Source of the DNA: Zonotrichia leucophrys gambelii
Taxonomy: Eukaryota; Chordata; Aves; Passeriformes; Passerellidae
Direction of reading: 5' to 3'
DNA: 64,000 nt
NCBI RefSeq assembly: GCF_028769735.1
Contig: NC_088194.1
Location: forward strand, 1,496,319-1,560,318
Shown here: one piece after another, positions 8,675 to 21,300 of the stretch
Layout: the number at the start of each line of letters is the position of its first letter
How positions within the stretch are numbered: the first letter of the stretch is position 1
Notes under the pieces: model-generated
The model's input: only the letters and a program-made list of their open reading frames with translations
Database searches by the model: none
Told to the model about the DNA's origin: nothing
Translations under genes and position numbers: made by a program

Positions 8675-11600
8675 GTAAAGTTGCGGCGGCGGCGGCCGCG
8701 GCTCCGGTACCGCGCGGCCCCCGAACCCGCCCCCCGCCGGCTCCCGCCGCCGTCCCCCTGCCTGCCCGGCCTCGCCGCCTCCCGCCCGCCCGGCCCAGCT
8801 GCGGCCGGTGCCCCGGGGGCGGCTCTGAGCCCCGCCGCCGGCGCCGCTGGGCCCCGCGCGGCCTAGTGGGCCGGGCCGTAGCCGGGGGCTGGCGTAGCGC
8901 GCGGCCGCCGCAGGTGAGGCAGGCGGGCGGGCCGGCTGCGGGTGGGGGGGGTGAAATGGCGGCCGCGGCCATGAGGGCGGAAGCGGCCCGAACTCGCCCG
9001 CCTCTCCGTTGCGGGCCCGGCCTGGCGTCGCCGTGGGGGCTCCCGCCCGGCCCCGCCGGCTCCCTCCGCTTCGGTCCGGTTCGTTACCTCGTTATGAACC
9101 GCGGGTTGGGCCGCGGGGTCGGGCGGCTCCGACCTTGCCGCGCTCTCGGGGCCCGCCCGTCCCCGCCGCTGCCGGCGGTAACAATGGGAGCCGTGCTCCC
9201 GCCCTGCCGGGCTCCTTGCGGGCCGCCGGGCCCGCTCCTGCCGCCGCTCCTCGGGGCCGCCCCGTGGGCCGTGGCACGGCTGCTTTCGCTGCCCGCCTCA
9301 AATTCCCGGGCAGCGGCGGTTCGGGGGTCCTGGGGGAGCCCCGGGCCGCCGGTGCCGCCCTGCCCCACGTCCCTCCATGCCGGCCGGGGGCTCTCCCTGC
9401 GCCCTCCGGCCCGGAAAGCTCCCGAGCAAAGCGCTGCCTGTCGGTACCGAGTCGGGGTCTCTGATGGAATAGCCGGGAGCATCTCCCTAAAAAAGATCAC
9501 GGTTTGCATACATGGAATGATTCGGTTTGCGGCCACCATGTCTTTGCTCTGGGGAAAACTTCTCGTGTTGATAACCCCTTTTTTTGGGTCCTCATTCTGC
9601 CCCATGTTGCAGGAAAAGCTTTGCCTTCTCTGGCCCTTTCCTTTCGGGCTTTGGAGCTTTTTTGCACGTGTTATTAAGCTTTGTTAGAATGGGATGAAAA
9701 TACCATTTTTCTGTACTAACACATCAGGAAACTGAAACTGGGATGTGCCAGGGCGAGCAGCAGCCAGCAGCTCTGGCACCGCCATGGGACCTACAGATCC
9801 TGGTTCTGAAACTGTAACTTCTCTGACGTTTCTAATAAAATGAACAGTTTGTTACATTTTTGTATCCCCTCATTTTCTGGAGACTCCACACTTTCCTTGT
9901 GTAGTTGAGACTCTCCTCTTGAGGCCTGCTGGGAAGGCAGGGCTGAGAAAGAAAGGGGTAACAGCAAATGTCTCATCTGATGCAGTGGCTTTGAGCAGAG
10001 GGTGTTGTAACCTGTAACTGTGAAGCTCCTTTGTTTCCCTGAGCCCTGGAGTGCAGAGATGTTGGCCTGAGGTGTGAGCCCTGCTCCTGTGTGGACTGGC
10101 CACCACTCCCTTGGGCTGGAGCTGCTCTTTCAGCTCTTGGTGCAGGTTTGCTCTTTCAAGGGAAGAGGTGGAATGCTTTTGATGAGAGCAGCTTTGCTCT
10201 GGGAAGTTGCAGGCTTTGGGGTTCTGTGGGGCACTGAGCTGATCCCCAGTTCCCCCAGTGAGGAATGAGTTCTGTCTTTCCCCAAGGCTGCTGTGGGGTC
10301 TGCATGGGGACGCCTCACCTAACAGCCTCACCAGAGTCGGGCTTTTTACCACAGATGGTTTTTTGTATGGGTTTTCAGCACGTGAAAGGACAAATGCTTG
10401 TGTTCCTGGTGGCAGCTGCTGAGCAATGCCTTGGCTGCACAAGGTTTGGGCTCAGGCTGCTGGACCTGCAGCCCAGAGAAGCTGCAGCTTGGGTTTCTGT
10501 GTGAAATCACTTAAATCCCTTCCCTCTGGGCCCGTGGTTCTGCTGCTGGGTTGGTTTAGTACAATAAATTGTGTGTGAAACTTACAACTGGAAGAAAGCA
10601 AAAATAAATATATACCATGGGAACAGAGCCTGCCCAGAGGGGATGGCTGGGGAGAGAAGCCTTTTTGTGCTCTGCCTTGGCACAAGTGCAGGCTTGGTGC
10701 TCTTCCTTGTACCTCTGGGGCTCCTGGTAGCTTGGATTGTTTCCTCAGAAGGGACCTTGGCACTGGATAGCTGTAAAACTGTGATGTGATGTTCCCATGA
10801 GGCATGGGTGGCTGTGAAGGGGGGATTTGAAGGTTTTGTGGGGAGCTGCAGGGGCAATTGCACAGGAATTGCCTGCAGAGAAAGGCCAGGCACTGGTGGG
10901 AGCAGCTGTGGGGGCTGTAGAGGCAATGTCAGGAGGGATTTCTCACCAATTCAAACTTCAACAGGAGATTCTTCAGCTTTTCCTGCACTGTTTGCTAATG
11001 CTGCTTCCTTGGCACTCTGTGTTTTCCCTGTGCTGGCCTGCTCATGGACAGCAGTGTTTCAGATCAGATCCTGCCCTGATTGTCGTGCTGAGCTCTTTGC
11101 TCTCTGTTTCTGCACTCTGTGGCTCCTTCCCATGTCCCTTGTGTCTGCAGGTCGTGCTGCTTTGGGGGAAGGCTTTGCAGTCTTAGGAATGAAACACAAA
11201 AATGTGAATTTTGTGCTTATTGAAATTTCAGGAGCTCAGAAGCTGTGAGTCCTGACAAGTGCTGTGGGCTGTCTCTCACATCCTTTTTGCCAAAAAGGCA
11301 CTAAAGAGGGTAAAACCTCAGTGCTAATCCCTTTCCAACACCCCTGCCCTGAGGGCCAGTGTGAGTTTAGAAAACTCTGCTTGCTTTGGACACTCAAAGT
11401 TTCTTGGGATTTTTTGCCTCAAGCTGTGTTATCTAGCAGTGTTTACTGCCTCTTATTCCTTGCAGATACCTTCTTCACTTTTTTAGTATGTTTTTGATTA
11501 AACATACTAAGAAAAACATTGTTTTGCCAGTTCAAGGGAATAATTTAAATAAGCAAAAATAGGCACTTCTGCAAGAGCAGGTTTTCCTTAAACCAAAAAT

Positions 11601-11814
11601 TCCACAGACCTGTAGCACCTCTTATTGCAAGAAAAGAAAGGAGAAGGAGAAGTAGCTGATGTGTCTGAGGGTCTGAGATGCTCTGTCCTGCAATTAATGT
11701 TTTTTTGAAGCTTTTTTTCAAGCCTTCCTGCTCCATTTGATGGCCACAGCCTCAGCCTGGGTGCATGGCAGGTCTGTGCCCACTCACACGTGTTCCAACA
11801 AGAAGTTGTTAAAC

Positions 11815-12050
11815 TCCTTGCCTCAAGTCCAGGGAATGGCTTCAAACTGAAGGAGGGTCAGTCTAGAGTACCTGAAAAAGAGGTTTTTTACAATGAGGGT
11901 GGTGAGACCCAGAGAAGCTGTGGCTGCCCCTCCTCTGGAAGCATTCAAGGCCAGGTTGGATGGGGCTTGGAGCTACCTGGGCTGTTGGAAGGTGTCTTTG
12001 CCCATGGCAGGGGGGTGGAACTGGGTGAACCCACACCAGTCTGTGAATCT
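11815..12050 (+). mobile_element. CR1 LINE 3' fragment, plus orientation
   Basis: The stretch from the GAGGTTTTTTACAATGAGGG block through GCATTCAAGGCCAGGTTGGA to CCCATGGCAGGGGGGTGGAA matches the usual CR1 3' region in sense. It is diverged and truncated at both ends, and lies in the first UBAP2L intron. Confidence 0.85.
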
Positions 12051-12364
12051 GTGATTTTCCTTTGGCTCCTGGTGCCTGATTGCTCCCACCTGGATGCAGG
12101 TGATACTCCAGAGAGAAACTTCAAGCAGTACAAGTGGCCATTTTGTGCTGGGAGCACGTGGTGATGGCAGCCTGGCCCACTGTGGTTTTGGGGAAGTGCT
12201 GGGGAGGGTGGGGACCTGCTGCAGCCATTCTGGCTGTGTTACCTTTGTGATTATTCATTTTGGTGCTGCCTTTTGTTTGTGATATCTAACAGTGTGTTCT
12301 CTCTTCTCCCCTGCCCCACCACAGAGTTGAACCTTGTAAATACTGTTATTTGTATATACTGTAA

Positions 12365-15300
12365 ATGATGACATCGGTGGGCACTACCCGAGCCCGGGGC
12401 AGCTGGGAGCAGACACAGACACAGAGCCAGACGCAGCACAAGCAGCGGCCACAGGTAAGGGCAGGCTCCAGAGAGCCCAGGGGACCCCTGGCTGCTCAGT
12501 GCTGGGCTGGCCTAAATGAGCTCCCCATGTGCCACAAGGTGCTGCTGCCACTGGGGTTTCCATGTCTGTCTCCAAGTGGGAGCTGCTGCTGAAATTTGGT
12601 TTTATTTCCATTTGTCTGTTCCTCGCACACTTTAATGAATGTAAGTGGCTGAGAAGCCACCTGCAGTGGGTTGTGGTGGTAAGGTCTGCCCCAAAACAGA
12701 TGTGGTTTGGGTGGCTGCTGCTCATCTGGTGCTATGAGGCCAGCAGGTATATCCCTTTCTTCCAGACTCTTCTTCTTTCTTCTTTGTCATCTCACTTTAG
12801 CCCTGGAGTTCTCCTTCTCTGACCCTTGTTTTTGCCATGCTGATTCCTTTCCAGGGTTTCCAGAGAACCTGGGGTAGCAGAATGGCTTTTTGAGGATGGT
12901 TTGGGAATGCACCACTCTGACAATGTGCTCTCTCTCCCTGCTTCCTTTAGGCTACTGCAGAACAGATTCGACTTGCACAGATGATTTCGGACCACAACGA
13001 TGCTGACTTTGAGGAGAAGGTGAAACAAGTGAGTGTGAAAATGAAGGTGAACTCTGACAGGGAGCTGAGATCAGCACTGGGAATACTGTGAATGCTGGGG
13101 GGTGGGAGGGACACACCTGGCTGCTCCCTGAATTTCCTTGGACTGCCTTTATAAAGCTGTATCATAGCACGGTTTGGGTCAGTAGGGACATTAAAGGGTA
13201 TCCAGTTCCACCCCTGTGCTGTGGTGATATCTTCCACTATCCCAAGCTGTTCCAGCAGTGCCAGGGCCTCACCACCCTCACAGGGAGGAATTTCTTCTCA
13301 ATGGCCTGTATAACTCTGCTCTCTGGCAGTGGAAAACCATTCCCCCGTCCTGTCACTTCAGGCCCTTGTCCAAAGTCCCTCTCTGGCTCTCTTGGAGTCT
13401 CTTTAGACTCTGGAAAGAGCTCTGAGGTCTCCCTGGAGCCTTTACTTCTCTAAGCTGAGCACCCCCAGCTCTCCCAGCCTGTGCCCAGAGCAGAGGAGCT
13501 GCAGAGCCCTCAGATCATCTCTGTGGCCTCCCCTGGGCTCACTGCAGCAGCTCCTTGTCCTCCCTGTGCTGGAGGCAGCTCTGCAGGGCAGGGTCTCAGC
13601 AGAGCAGAGGGGCAGAATCCCCTGCTGGATGAGCCCAGGGCAGTGTTGGCTTTCTGGGCTCCCATGTGGCCAGGTTTTACTGTTTACTCCAACCCCAGGT
13701 CCTTCTCCTCAGGGCTGCTCTCCATCCATTCTCCCCCAGCCTTGGAGGAGGAGCCTGTGTTTTTGTTTGGCATTGCCTTGATTTGGGTGCAGCAGTTTCT
13801 GTGGTGCTGAACTTTCAGTTTGTTTGTGCAGGTAACAGTGTTATCCTGAGCAAAGGAGGTTGTAGTGGAAGGAGGGTCATGGTAAAACAATGATAACTCA
13901 AAAATGCACATTTCTTGAGGAACACAGTTAAGCTGAGAAGGCTGGGGAGATGCCCTAGCCCTTCAATTTTTTGTTAAAAGGTTTCTGGTTTGGGATTGAA
14001 CTCCCTTTCCTCCTGAGAGACCCCTAGAGATTTTGGTGCCATCTTGGTTTGTAACATGCTGACCATGGTGTTGTTTTCTCTGCAGCTGATTGACATCACA
14101 GGCAAGAACCAGGATGAGTGTGTGATTGCTCTGCATGACTGCAATGGGGATGTCAACAGAGCCATCAATGTGCTGCTGGAGGGCAATCCTGACACGGTAG
14201 GGCTGGGCTCTGTAAATCTCCTGAGGTCTAGTTCAGTCTGACTGCCTGTTTGCAGCTGAGGCATCCAGGAATGTGCAGATAAGGAGAGCCACTGTGGCTG
14301 AGTAGTTCCACAGTGTGGCTGTGACCTGGCTGCTGAATGCTGCTCTCTGTGGGCTGTGAGAATGGCCCTAGGTTTGAAGGAATAGAGGAGAAAATGCCAG
14401 AAGTAATTTCCTTCCCATTACTTTTGACTCTAAGCAGTTCAGCAGTGGCAGTGGCATCTCTGTGTGCTTTCACACCAGTGAGTGTGAAGGAACTTGCCTT
14501 TCCCCATCAGTGCTGAGTAACCTGCATTGAAAGGCAGGTGTGTGTCAGCTGGGGTTCCTTTCTGTCAGAGCAATGTGGTTTTTGTGTCTCTGGCCCTAAA
14601 GATTCATTTCTCAGTGATTCACTGATTGGTTTGTGTGCTGCTGCCTATGCCATGGTTTTGAGGGCCTTTTTTCTGTTTGTTGTTGTGGAGTTGGGCTTGG
14701 CTGCTGTTTCTCAGGCAAGCTGAGAACGGCCTGAGCAGCGCCGAGAAGAAGAGTGCTTGCTTAGGAGGAACCTTCCTGCATGCAGGGTGTCACTCCTTTT
14801 GTGACAAAGGCAGCAGAGATGCAAGTACTGTTACAGAGCAAGGAAAAGCTTGGGAATGTGAGATCCTTCCAAACCACTGCTGATATCACATATCCTCCTG
14901 GCACCCTGGTTTGCTTGGAGCCAACTCAACTCTGAGTTGAGAGTCTAAATATCATTTTAGGATATTCTGCTTAAGCTCATTTTTTTGCCTGTGATGAGAC
15001 CTGGGGGTATGTGGGTGAGCTGGACACCCCAGATTATATTTTGTGTGTTGCAGCTGCTCTCCAGTGTCTGGTTCTCTGCTTGCTTTGGCTTCAGACAAGT
15101 TTTGTACAACACATGTATGCATTCCACCTTGTCTTTGGAAAGCCCTTTCCATTGACAACTGAACAAAGTGGCTTTTGGAAATCCTTTTAGAAAAGGGAAT
15201 GATAGGGATGTGCCTTTCTGAGGTACAGCTGTGTTCTCCTGCACATCTGTTGTAACCAGTGACTTCTAGTCAGGAACAAACCCCTGCTATCACAGCAGAT

Positions 15301-18300
15301 TAGGTTGGTGGAGAAACCCATTGCTCATGAGAGCAGCAGCACCTCCTTTATGGGATGAGCAGCAGGAGCTCCTGCAGGGCAGGGCCATGGAGAGGATGGC
15401 AGGGTGGAAGAAATGCTGGGCTGTCACTGATCCAGGCTGGTGGCCTTGTGGTCACAGCATCTCTGAGCACAGGCAGCCCCTGCAGTGCCACTGGTCAGCA
15501 CCTTGGAGCTGCTTCTGGGTCTGGTTTGTGCAGCAATCCCAGAAAGGGGATTTTTTTTACAAGAAACAGTCCTGTTAGTTGCTTGGGTGCTCTGGTGCTG
15601 AAGACAGCTTGCCTGCTGAGCTAGACACTGTTAATGTACTGTGTTTCAAACAGTAAAGGAGCAGGTATGATCTTAGCATTGGATTAAACTTGATTAAAAA
15701 AAAAAAAAACATTTACTTGAAAAATGTTTACTTGGAATACTGTAGTTTTAAAGTTTATTTCTAAGGCAGATACCTATGGAGAAAGACTTTGGAAGCCTTG
15801 GGTTTGATGACAGTTTGTGCCACTGTGTTGTTGGGTTTTTTGTCACTGTGCATGCTGCCATTGAAACCCAGCTGTCTGCCAGTTGTGTTTTCAGGTGATT
15901 GTAAATGACTTTAGACTATTTTTAATTGCTCCAACAGTGTGCAGTTTAAGAGTATGAAACCACTGCAACTGTTAGAAGATACGTGGGTGCAGGCCCATGG
16001 CAGTGGGCTGGAGGCACACTTAACATTTTGCAGCTGAACTTGGTTAAATTCTGTGATGCTTCTCTCCATCTCAGATGATATTTAAGGGAGAGGTTTTGTG
16101 AATAACTTGCATCTGCTGGAAGAACTTAGCCCAAATGTTGACTGCTGATCACTATGAAACATTTACCTGGGTTATTCTGAGAGCTCCTGGTGAGCTGTGT
16201 GAAATGGCAGGCTTTTTTTCCCCCAAGCAAGGTAAATATATCCGTGTTTGAATTCTAGAAGTATCATGCCATCTCTGTTGAAGAATTTTAGTAGATCTTT
16301 GCAGAAATGGAATAACTCATCTCCTGTTACCGCAGATTGTGTGCTGTAAGAAAGCTTGGCTTGAAGGAGGATGATGTGCTGTGTGTAGACTGAGAGACTC
16401 CTTAAAAAATTGATCTGGAAATCGTTTTTGAGGAGACCCCTGTTACATTCTCTGTAGCACATTTAAATCTTCATGGATTTGCACCTTTCATTGATCTAAC
16501 TGGCATTCATTTCTTTCCCCTCTGCAAACTTCCAGCATTCCTGGGAGATGGTTGGGAAGAAGAAAGGTGTCTCAGGACAGAAGGAGAGTGGACAGACAGA
16601 ACCCAGTGAAGAAAGCAAAGAGAACCGGGATCGGGAGCGGGATTTCAGCAGACGACGTGGAGGGCTGCCGAGGCGAGGCCGAGGTGCCACCCGTGGAAGA
16701 GAGTGTATGGAGCTTCCCTTTAATAACCCCAAAACCCTCCCACTGAAGCACTGTGCTGTGTAACACACAGCAGAGCCAAATTTTGGGCAGACACATCTGG
16801 ATGTGTGGATTTGTTCAATGCTCCCCTGTCTGAGATGATTCTTTGTGTGATGGCCTCACCATCAGCTTAAATCAGCAGTTCAGGGAGCACCTGGTGATCT
16901 TCTCCCCCACACAGCCACTGCATTTTGGGGTTTGAGATGTGGTTTAAAGCAGGATGAGTCTTGAAATTGTCTTTGCTTTGTTCTGTGTTTCAGTTAGGGG
17001 CCAGGAGAATGGATTAGATGGTGGTAAGAGTGGAGGCTCGTCTGGAAGAGGCACGGAAAGAGGGAGGCGGGGACGTGGCCGAGGCCGAGGTACACACGGC
17101 GTGTGGGGTCCTCAGGGGGTGGGAGGAGCAGAATTTTAGCAGTAAATTTATCTCCCATGAGGTTCCAAAGCTTCTTTTATAGGAGGAATTGCCAAACTGA
17201 GCATATGCACTTGATTTTTCTGTTCTTGTGCTCACTTTTAGTACCTACATGTTGCTTTCCCATCTAAAATATGCTAGAAACAGCACCTTGTTCTTGCATC
17301 ACATCCATGGAGTTAGGATAAAAAAAAAGTGCTTTATTACAGAAGTGGGAAGTTAAAAAACTCAAGGTTAACTTTTAGCAGGTGGCCAATAGCTTGTTAG
17401 CAACAGAACCTGCCTCTTCATCATCATTATACATGTATCTGAGCACTACTACTGGCTTGGACTGTAAATACTTGGGGCAGAAATTAGTTTTACCCCAAAA
17501 TCTGCTGCTTAGGAATTGTTGCTGAGGTCACATACTGCAGAAATCAGAATCTGGGGTCCAGTACTTTGATTTGTGCCAGCTGGACATCTCATGTTAGCCT
17601 GGATGGATGCATTGATAATCATGCTGCCAGCCAGCTGAGGTCACTCCCACACATCAAAAGATGTTGCTGGCAATCCCATCAACCCAGGAAAATCCTCTCC
17701 ACGTTCATATTCTGCCCCTGTGTGTGTTGTTCAAGTGTTTCTTTGCCCAGGGATGTAGAGCCAAAGGACAGCAGTGCATGTGTGTGTGTTTACAGGTGGC
17801 TCTGGACGGCGAGGGGGAAGATTTTCTGCCCAAGGCATGGGGTAAGTTTCACTGACATAAAGCAGAGCAAAAATAAAAGTCTGTGCATGAATGGTACTGT
17901 TTGTGTCACTCATTTCTGTTCCCTTTTTTTTGTTGTTGTTGTTTTTGTTTTGTTGGGTTGGGTTTTTTGGTTGTGGTTTTTTTTTTGAGGTTTTTATTTA
18001 TTTTGTTGAGTCTGTTTAGTTTTTGGTTTTGTTGGGTCTATTGTTTAGTTTTTGGTTTTGTTGGGTCTATTGCTTAGTTTTTGGTTTTGTTGGGTCTATT
18101 GTTTAGTTTTTGGTTTTGTTGGGTCTATTGCTTAGTTTTTGGTTTTGTTTGGGTTTTTTTGAGGATCTTTTTGTTTGGAGTTTTTTGAGGATCTTTTTGT
18201 TTGGAGTTTTTTGAGGATCTTTTTGTTTGGAGTTTTTTGAGGATTTTTTTGTTTGTTTGGGGGCGTTCTTTTGGTTTTTTTGGGGGGAGGGGAAGTTGTT

Positions 18301-21300
18301 TGGGTTTTGGTTTTTTTGTTAATGAGGCCCAAGCTGCCTCACAGTAACTTAAACTCGGGATGTCTGGTGTAGCTGAAGCATCTCTCTGCTGAGAGAGCTG
18401 CCTTGTGACATGTATTATACTCTGAATAAAATCAATTCCTTTGAAAACACTTTAACAGAGAGTTTCCATTCCCATCCTCTTGTTTCTTGCAGAACTTTCA
18501 ACCCAGCTGACTACGCTGAGCCAGCCAGCACGGATGAGAACTACGGGAACAGCAACAACACGTGGAACAACACCGGGAGCTTTGAGCCGGATGATGGCAC
18601 AAGTAAGAGCCTTGCCATGAGTGTGCTGCCTTGTAGTCACTGTGTGAGGGGGATTTGCCTCCATCCAGTTGCACTGAGGATGTTCTAGGCAGGTTTAGGC
18701 TCAGGGATGGAAGAACAGGTTGCTGGTTCAGAGATGGATTTCACTGACCCTGGTACTTTGCACCCTTTGCACGTTGGAAACGGGAGCTGGGTGATTGCTC
18801 TGGGGTGAGCTTGTGGGTGCTGCTGCCTGACAGAGGCACAGGAACACTCACTTCTGTTTGTTTTCCTGTAGAAACCATGCTACTGCTTGGAAAGTAGCAG
18901 TATGTTTTCTCATTTTATAAACTGTAGTGTGATGTGATAGGCAGATCCAAGATCTCCAAGTGTTTCGTGCATCCTCCAGAGAATTACTTGGAGTCAGATG
19001 TATTGCTCTTCATTTTGGTACTGAGAGCATTCTTGCTTTCATGATCATCTTGCTCAAACCATGGTGGGGATAGGATTTTGTTACAGAAAGGAGCTGAAAG
19101 CAGTTCTGCTTCCTTCCTTCCTTGCTTCCAAGTTTGAAGCAAACTTGTTTGCTGGGTGATTCTGAGCACCCAGCTGCCCTCTGCACATTCTCCTGCATTG
19201 GAAAATTGGTGCTCTGGGTTTTGTTTCATGTCTGCACAATATTGAGACACAGGTGAGCTCAGATTTTGCAGTGTGAGAATGGGACAGTCACAGTCCTTGA
19301 CTGTAAAGAGCCTTTTTTGAGGGGGAAGGAGGGCAGGGCTCATTGGTGCTTTTGTTGTCTTTTTTATGGAGCAATCTGGCACCACTGCAAAGTCAAACTA
19401 TTTTTCCACAATCAAGATATGGTATTTAAGTAAATACCATATCTTGGGTATAAGAAGCATCCACACCTGTGTTAGTGGTGCTTTAAACTCCTTTCATACT
19501 TCTTGGTTTTGCTGAAAAACTGATAGGTTTGGAAAGAGAGTCCCATGATCTAGGGGATACCTTTTACCATAGTGTTGGTGTCAGGGAGAGGGGTGGTTCT
19601 TTTGTGTTTTCATGGGTTTTGTTTGGGTTTTGTTCATTTTTTTCCTTCAGAAAACAGCTATTGTGGCAGGAGGGTGTTTTTGTGAAACACCAGCAGACAG
19701 AGTGATCATCTTGGCAGCTGAGGAGGGGTTTTAAATACCAGAGGGAGTGGACACAGCTCTGTGTGCTGGAAGTTTAACTGTCTAGTGGGAACAGGCTTCT
19801 GTTTGAATGGTTTTCATTTCCCTGTGTTGGTGTTTTGTGGAATTGTGGAATGAAGTGGGTTAGAGTGTGGTTAAGTGGGAGAACTGAAGATTTTTCTGAC
19901 AAACAACTCAGATTTGCTCTAGTACTACAACACAGCTGTAAAGTTTATTGTGCAACACCACTGGTCACCTGTGTTGTGTGTGGTTGTTTTGTTTGCAATT
20001 TAGTAGCCACAGGCATCTCTTTAAATTAATAATATCCACAGGTACAATGTGACTGGTGTACATGGGGGCAATGAAACTCACCTACACTTTTTTTGAAGTC
20101 AAAATTTCACTGGTTGTCTTTCTTTTCTTTTTTTTTTGTTTCAGGACTTGATTTCATTGGGGGTGAGGGGTCAAATTATCCCCGAAAATTTGACACTGCT
20201 CCTGGTACGATACATCCAGGTGCACTAACTGCCCCGGATACCTTTACTTTATAGCTTTTTTTAAAAAAATCTGAAATATCTGTGGATATGTCATTCTTCT
20301 CTCTCTTAATTTGTTCATTTGAATTAATATTTGACTTTGTTCTGACTGTGCTTTTACTAACGTTGACACCTTGAATGTAAATTGGGACGAGCTAACAGCA
20401 ATTCCTGTGGATTATGCAAATTTTAACTTCAGCCATTGCTTCTGGATGCCCAGAGCAGCTCTGGTGACAGAGGGCAGGAGGTGTGAGGCAGCTCAGTGTC
20501 ATATCCCTGTGTCTCACATGCCCAAAACTGTGACTTGCTGGTGTCCCTGTGCCATTCCTCCTCATCCCTGCTGTTCCTGCTCAGGGTCACAGCCCTGCTG
20601 CTCTGCCTGGGCTCTGTCTGTGCTTTGCCTCTGCTTTTGGCTGCTGCTGGGTGAGCAGGGCCCAAAGGCTGCTCTGGCATGCTCAGCCTGCCTGGCTGCT
20701 CCTCTTCACCTCCCTGCAGCTGAAGATGAAGGTGGGTTTGGAGATGACAGGGATGCTTGATGGCAAAGCTGCTCTGTGCCTGATTTCCTGCTCAAATATC
20801 ATCCTTAGGAGGCCAAGAGACACCCAGGAGGGGATGCAGTTTGCTCACATCTACAGAATTCCATTGTGTCCATAATCAGGCCAACATCTTGTTTGTCTCC
20901 TCCATCTAACCTGAGGTTTTGAAGTTGAGGCTAAGGGAGTTTCCAGAAGAATTTGCCATTTTCCTCTTGAAGGGCAGGGCAGGAGGAGAAGTGTTGAGGC
21001 TGAGGAGTCTCTCCTGCGAGGGCCTGGAAGCAGGCAGACACATGGAGAGCTTCTGCTGTGTTGGAGCATTTTGGGTTAATCTTTAACTTCCCCAGGCAGC
21101 ACAAGGCCATCTGCTCCAGCACTGCCATTGTGCTTTTGCTGCCCTTTGGCTTTGTTTGGATTAGCATTCCTTCGAGGTGCAGCGTGGGGGCCTTTGGGTG
21201 TGTTGCCTTCCTAGTGCAGGGTGACAAGCCTGGATCCATTCCTGCCTGCTGGGCTGTGGGAGGAGCAGGCTGGGTGTCTCCCAGTTTAAAATGAAGAGAG

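Noticed and set aside
8527..9687. A 386-codon plus-strand frame over the UBAP2L promoter and first intron
   Set aside because: It is CpG-island sequence without family resemblance. It starts inside the bidirectional promoter and runs through splice donors.
18132..18332. Lys/Thr/Pro-rich minus-strand frame
   Set aside because: It is produced entirely by the 29-bp and 26-bp G/T minisatellites.
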